Shown here in pieces: positions 41,034 through 42,271 of a stretch of 42,271 nucleotides of DNA (position 1 is its first letter; each line of letters starts with the position of its first letter). The stretch is from NCBI GenBank assembly GCA_026989375.1, contig JALSJJ010000226.1, forward strand, positions 1 through 42,271. The letters run 5' to 3'. The notes beneath the pieces were generated by a model, which saw only the letters and a list, made by a program, of their open reading frames with translations, was not told the DNA's origin and did no database searches. A program made the position numbers and the translations under genes. This DNA comes from Rhodothermus sp. (GTDB lineage Bacteria; Bacteroidota; Rhodothermia; Rhodothermales; Rhodothermaceae).

Positions 41034-42271
41034 TTACAGCTCCATATGGGGGTCTATGGACTCGAGCACTTCGGTCAGCTTGCGCAGGAAGGAGGCCGCC
41101 ATGGCCCCATCGATGATCCGATGGTCGTACGACAGCGAGAGATACATCATGTGCCGGATCGCAATGACATCGCCAAGCTCAGGATGTTCAATCACCACCG
41201 GTCGCTTTTTGATAGCTCCGGTGGCCAGAATAGCTACCTGCGGCTGGTTAATAATGGGCGTTCCCATCAGAGAGCCCAGCGAGCCAACGTTCGTGATCGT
41301 AAAGGTGCCGCCCTGCAGCTCATCGGGCTGTAGCTGCTTACTCCGAGCGCGCTGTACCAGGTCGGCAATGGTTCGTGCCAACCCGACCAGGTTTTTCTGT
41401 CCGGCGTCGCGAATAACCGGTACAACCAGTCCGGTCGTACCCAGCGCCACGGCGATCCCAATGTGAAAGTCTTTTTTGACAATGATACGGGTACCTTCAA
41501 CCGAAGCATTCAACCAAGGATGTTCCTTGAGCGCCTCTACGACCGCCTGCACGAAGAAAGGCAGATAGGTCAGCCGCACCCCTTCACGCTGCTCAAAACG
41601 CTCTTTGTTGCGCGCGCGCACCTGCACCAGGTTGGTCACGTCCACCTCGGCAAACGAAGTCACATGGGCCGAGGTCTGCTTCGAGCGGATCATGTGCTCG
41701 GCAATCAGTTGCCGCATCCGATCCATCTCGATGATCTCGACCCGGCCCTCGTAAGTGCCGGTTACTACCTGGGGAGTCGGACGCGGCGCTGCCGGACGTT
41801 CGGGCGCAGGTGGTGGCGTTGCCGGACGCACCTCGGCCGGACGCACTACCCGCTGCTTGCGTTTTTCCAGGTATTGCAGGATATCCTGCTTCGTTACCCG
41901 TCCCCCTCGCCCGCTGCCTGGAATAGCGGCCAGCTCTTCCAGCGTCAGGCCTTCCTTTTCGGCAATGGAGCGCACCAGCGGCGAATAAAACCGGCCATCC
42001 GGCCCACGCCGTGGGATTGGTCCAGCCGGAGCTGGGGCACCATCCCCCGAAGCGCTCGACGGGGCAGTTGCAGCCTCAACTGTTGACCGGTGCGCAGCGG
42101 CCGACGGTGCTGTGGGCGCCTCTTGCGAAGCAGTAGCCGCCGGTTGACCCGTCGCAATGCGAGCCAGGACGGTGCCGACGGCCACCGTCTCCCCTTCCGG
42201 CACCAAAATCTCCTGCAACACCCCAGAAGCCGGCGACGGCACCTCCGTGTCCACCTTGTCCGTCCCAATCT
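41034..42271 (-). CDS. 2-oxoacid dehydrogenase complex E2 (dihydrolipoamide acyltransferase), partial at 5' end
   Basis: About 412 residues are in the window; the start lies beyond position 42271. Reading in from the edge gives IGTDKVDTEVPSPASG, so the lipoyl-lysine (codon 42255-42257) is the fifth complete codon inside the window. Order: lipoyl domain end; Ala/Pro/Thr-rich linker; peripheral subunit-binding domain (YSPLVRSIAEKEGLTLEELA, then GRVTKQDILQYLE); second linker; and catalytic domain ending in YDHRIIDGAMAASFL, with His and Asp of the HxxxDG active site. NKERFEQREGVRLTYLPFFV also fits the family. It transfers acyl groups to CoA in a pyruvate, 2-oxoglutarate or branched-chain complex; the substrate cannot be told from this part. 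The rest of the complex is outside the window. Confidence 0.95.
   Translation of the reverse strand, partial: IGTDKVDTEVPSPASGVLQEILVPEGETVAVGTVLARIATGQPAATASQEAPTAPSAAAHRSTVEAATAPSSASGDGAPAPAGPIPRRGPDGRFYSPLVRSIAEKEGLTLEELAAIPGSGRGGRVTKQDILQYLEKRKQRVVRPAEVRPATPPPAPERPAAPRPTPQVVTGTYEGRVEIIEMDRMRQLIAEHMIRSKQTSAHVTSFAEVDVTNLVQVRARNKERFEQREGVRLTYLPFFVQAVVEALKEHPWLNASVEGTRIIVKKDFHIGIAVALGTTGLVVPVIRDAGQKNLVGLARTIADLVQRARSKQLQPDELQGGTFTITNVGSLGSLMGTPIINQPQVAILATGAIKKRPVVIEHPELGDVIAIRHMMYLSLSYDHRIIDGAMAASFLRKLTEVLESIDPHMEL

Noticed and set aside
1..42271. tRNA, rRNA or CRISPR arrays
   Set aside because: I saw no cloverleaf-like sequence ending in the T-arm consensus, no rRNA sequence, and no short direct repeats with regular spacers; the 220 bp array is too long and palindromic.

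Overview
The window looks like chromosomal DNA of a thermophilic, Gram-negative member of the Rhodothermota/Bacteroidota lineage, most like Rhodothermus. This is inferred from gene content, not from a database match. Pointers are: outer-membrane genes (Omp85-type TamA, TamB, several beta-barrel porins); a secreted protein with a C-terminal FlgD-like/T9SS type A sorting domain; a DUF4290-like protein that I associate with Bacteroidota; a branched-chain polyamine synthase (bpsA) of a kind known from thermophiles; and fairly GC-rich coding sequence.

Layout. 1-5172 (minus) is an envelope operon, yihY-like, tamA-like, tamB-like, with tamB running off the left edge. 5173-6646 has no protein gene. 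It holds about three copies of a composite palindromic repeat with a period near 220 bp, followed by a block (6276-6560) resembling the right end and omega-RNA of an IS200/IS605 element without tnpB. 6647-7906 is clpX (minus), divergent from an RsmB/NOP-type m5C methyltransferase (8083-9024). An MCP-like signalling protein (9037-10362, minus) follows, then about 1 kb of decayed sequence containing a degraded copy of the 3' end of the methyltransferase. 11347-13347 (minus) is a cytochrome c / porin / cytochrome c lipoprotein operon. 13553-15855 holds kbl and tdh (threonine to glycine plus acetyl-CoA). 15993-19224 encodes a secreted Asp-box propeller protein and a lipoprotein.

19443-21885 (plus) is a compact module: bpsA, a single-domain KaiC/RecA-like ATPase, and a small helical regulator-like protein. 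21905-26347 (minus) holds two sodium:solute symporters around an outer-membrane barrel gene. 26641-27946 is yebC-ruvC, then a convergent DUF4290-like gene and a small SH3-like protein. 28838-31049 is a NatA/NatB-type ABC exporter, followed by an unusual metallopeptidase / beta-propeller / beta-barrel fusion (31120-34353). 34465-36626 is tig-clpP; clpX, their usual partner, sits about 28 kb away on the other strand. 36687-40932 (minus) is a sensor kinase / Rcp1-like receiver / hybrid kinase operon. 41034-42271 is the E2 subunit of a 2-oxoacid dehydrogenase, cut by the right edge just upstream of its lipoyl-lysine.

Most genes are housekeeping or envelope functions. The parts most worth attention are the orphan omega-RNA-like block with its repeat array, the bpsA-KaiC-regulator module with a terminator-like hairpin abutting the second gene, the three-part peptidase fusion, and the decayed methyltransferase duplicate. 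All calls come from reading the sequence; no searches were run.
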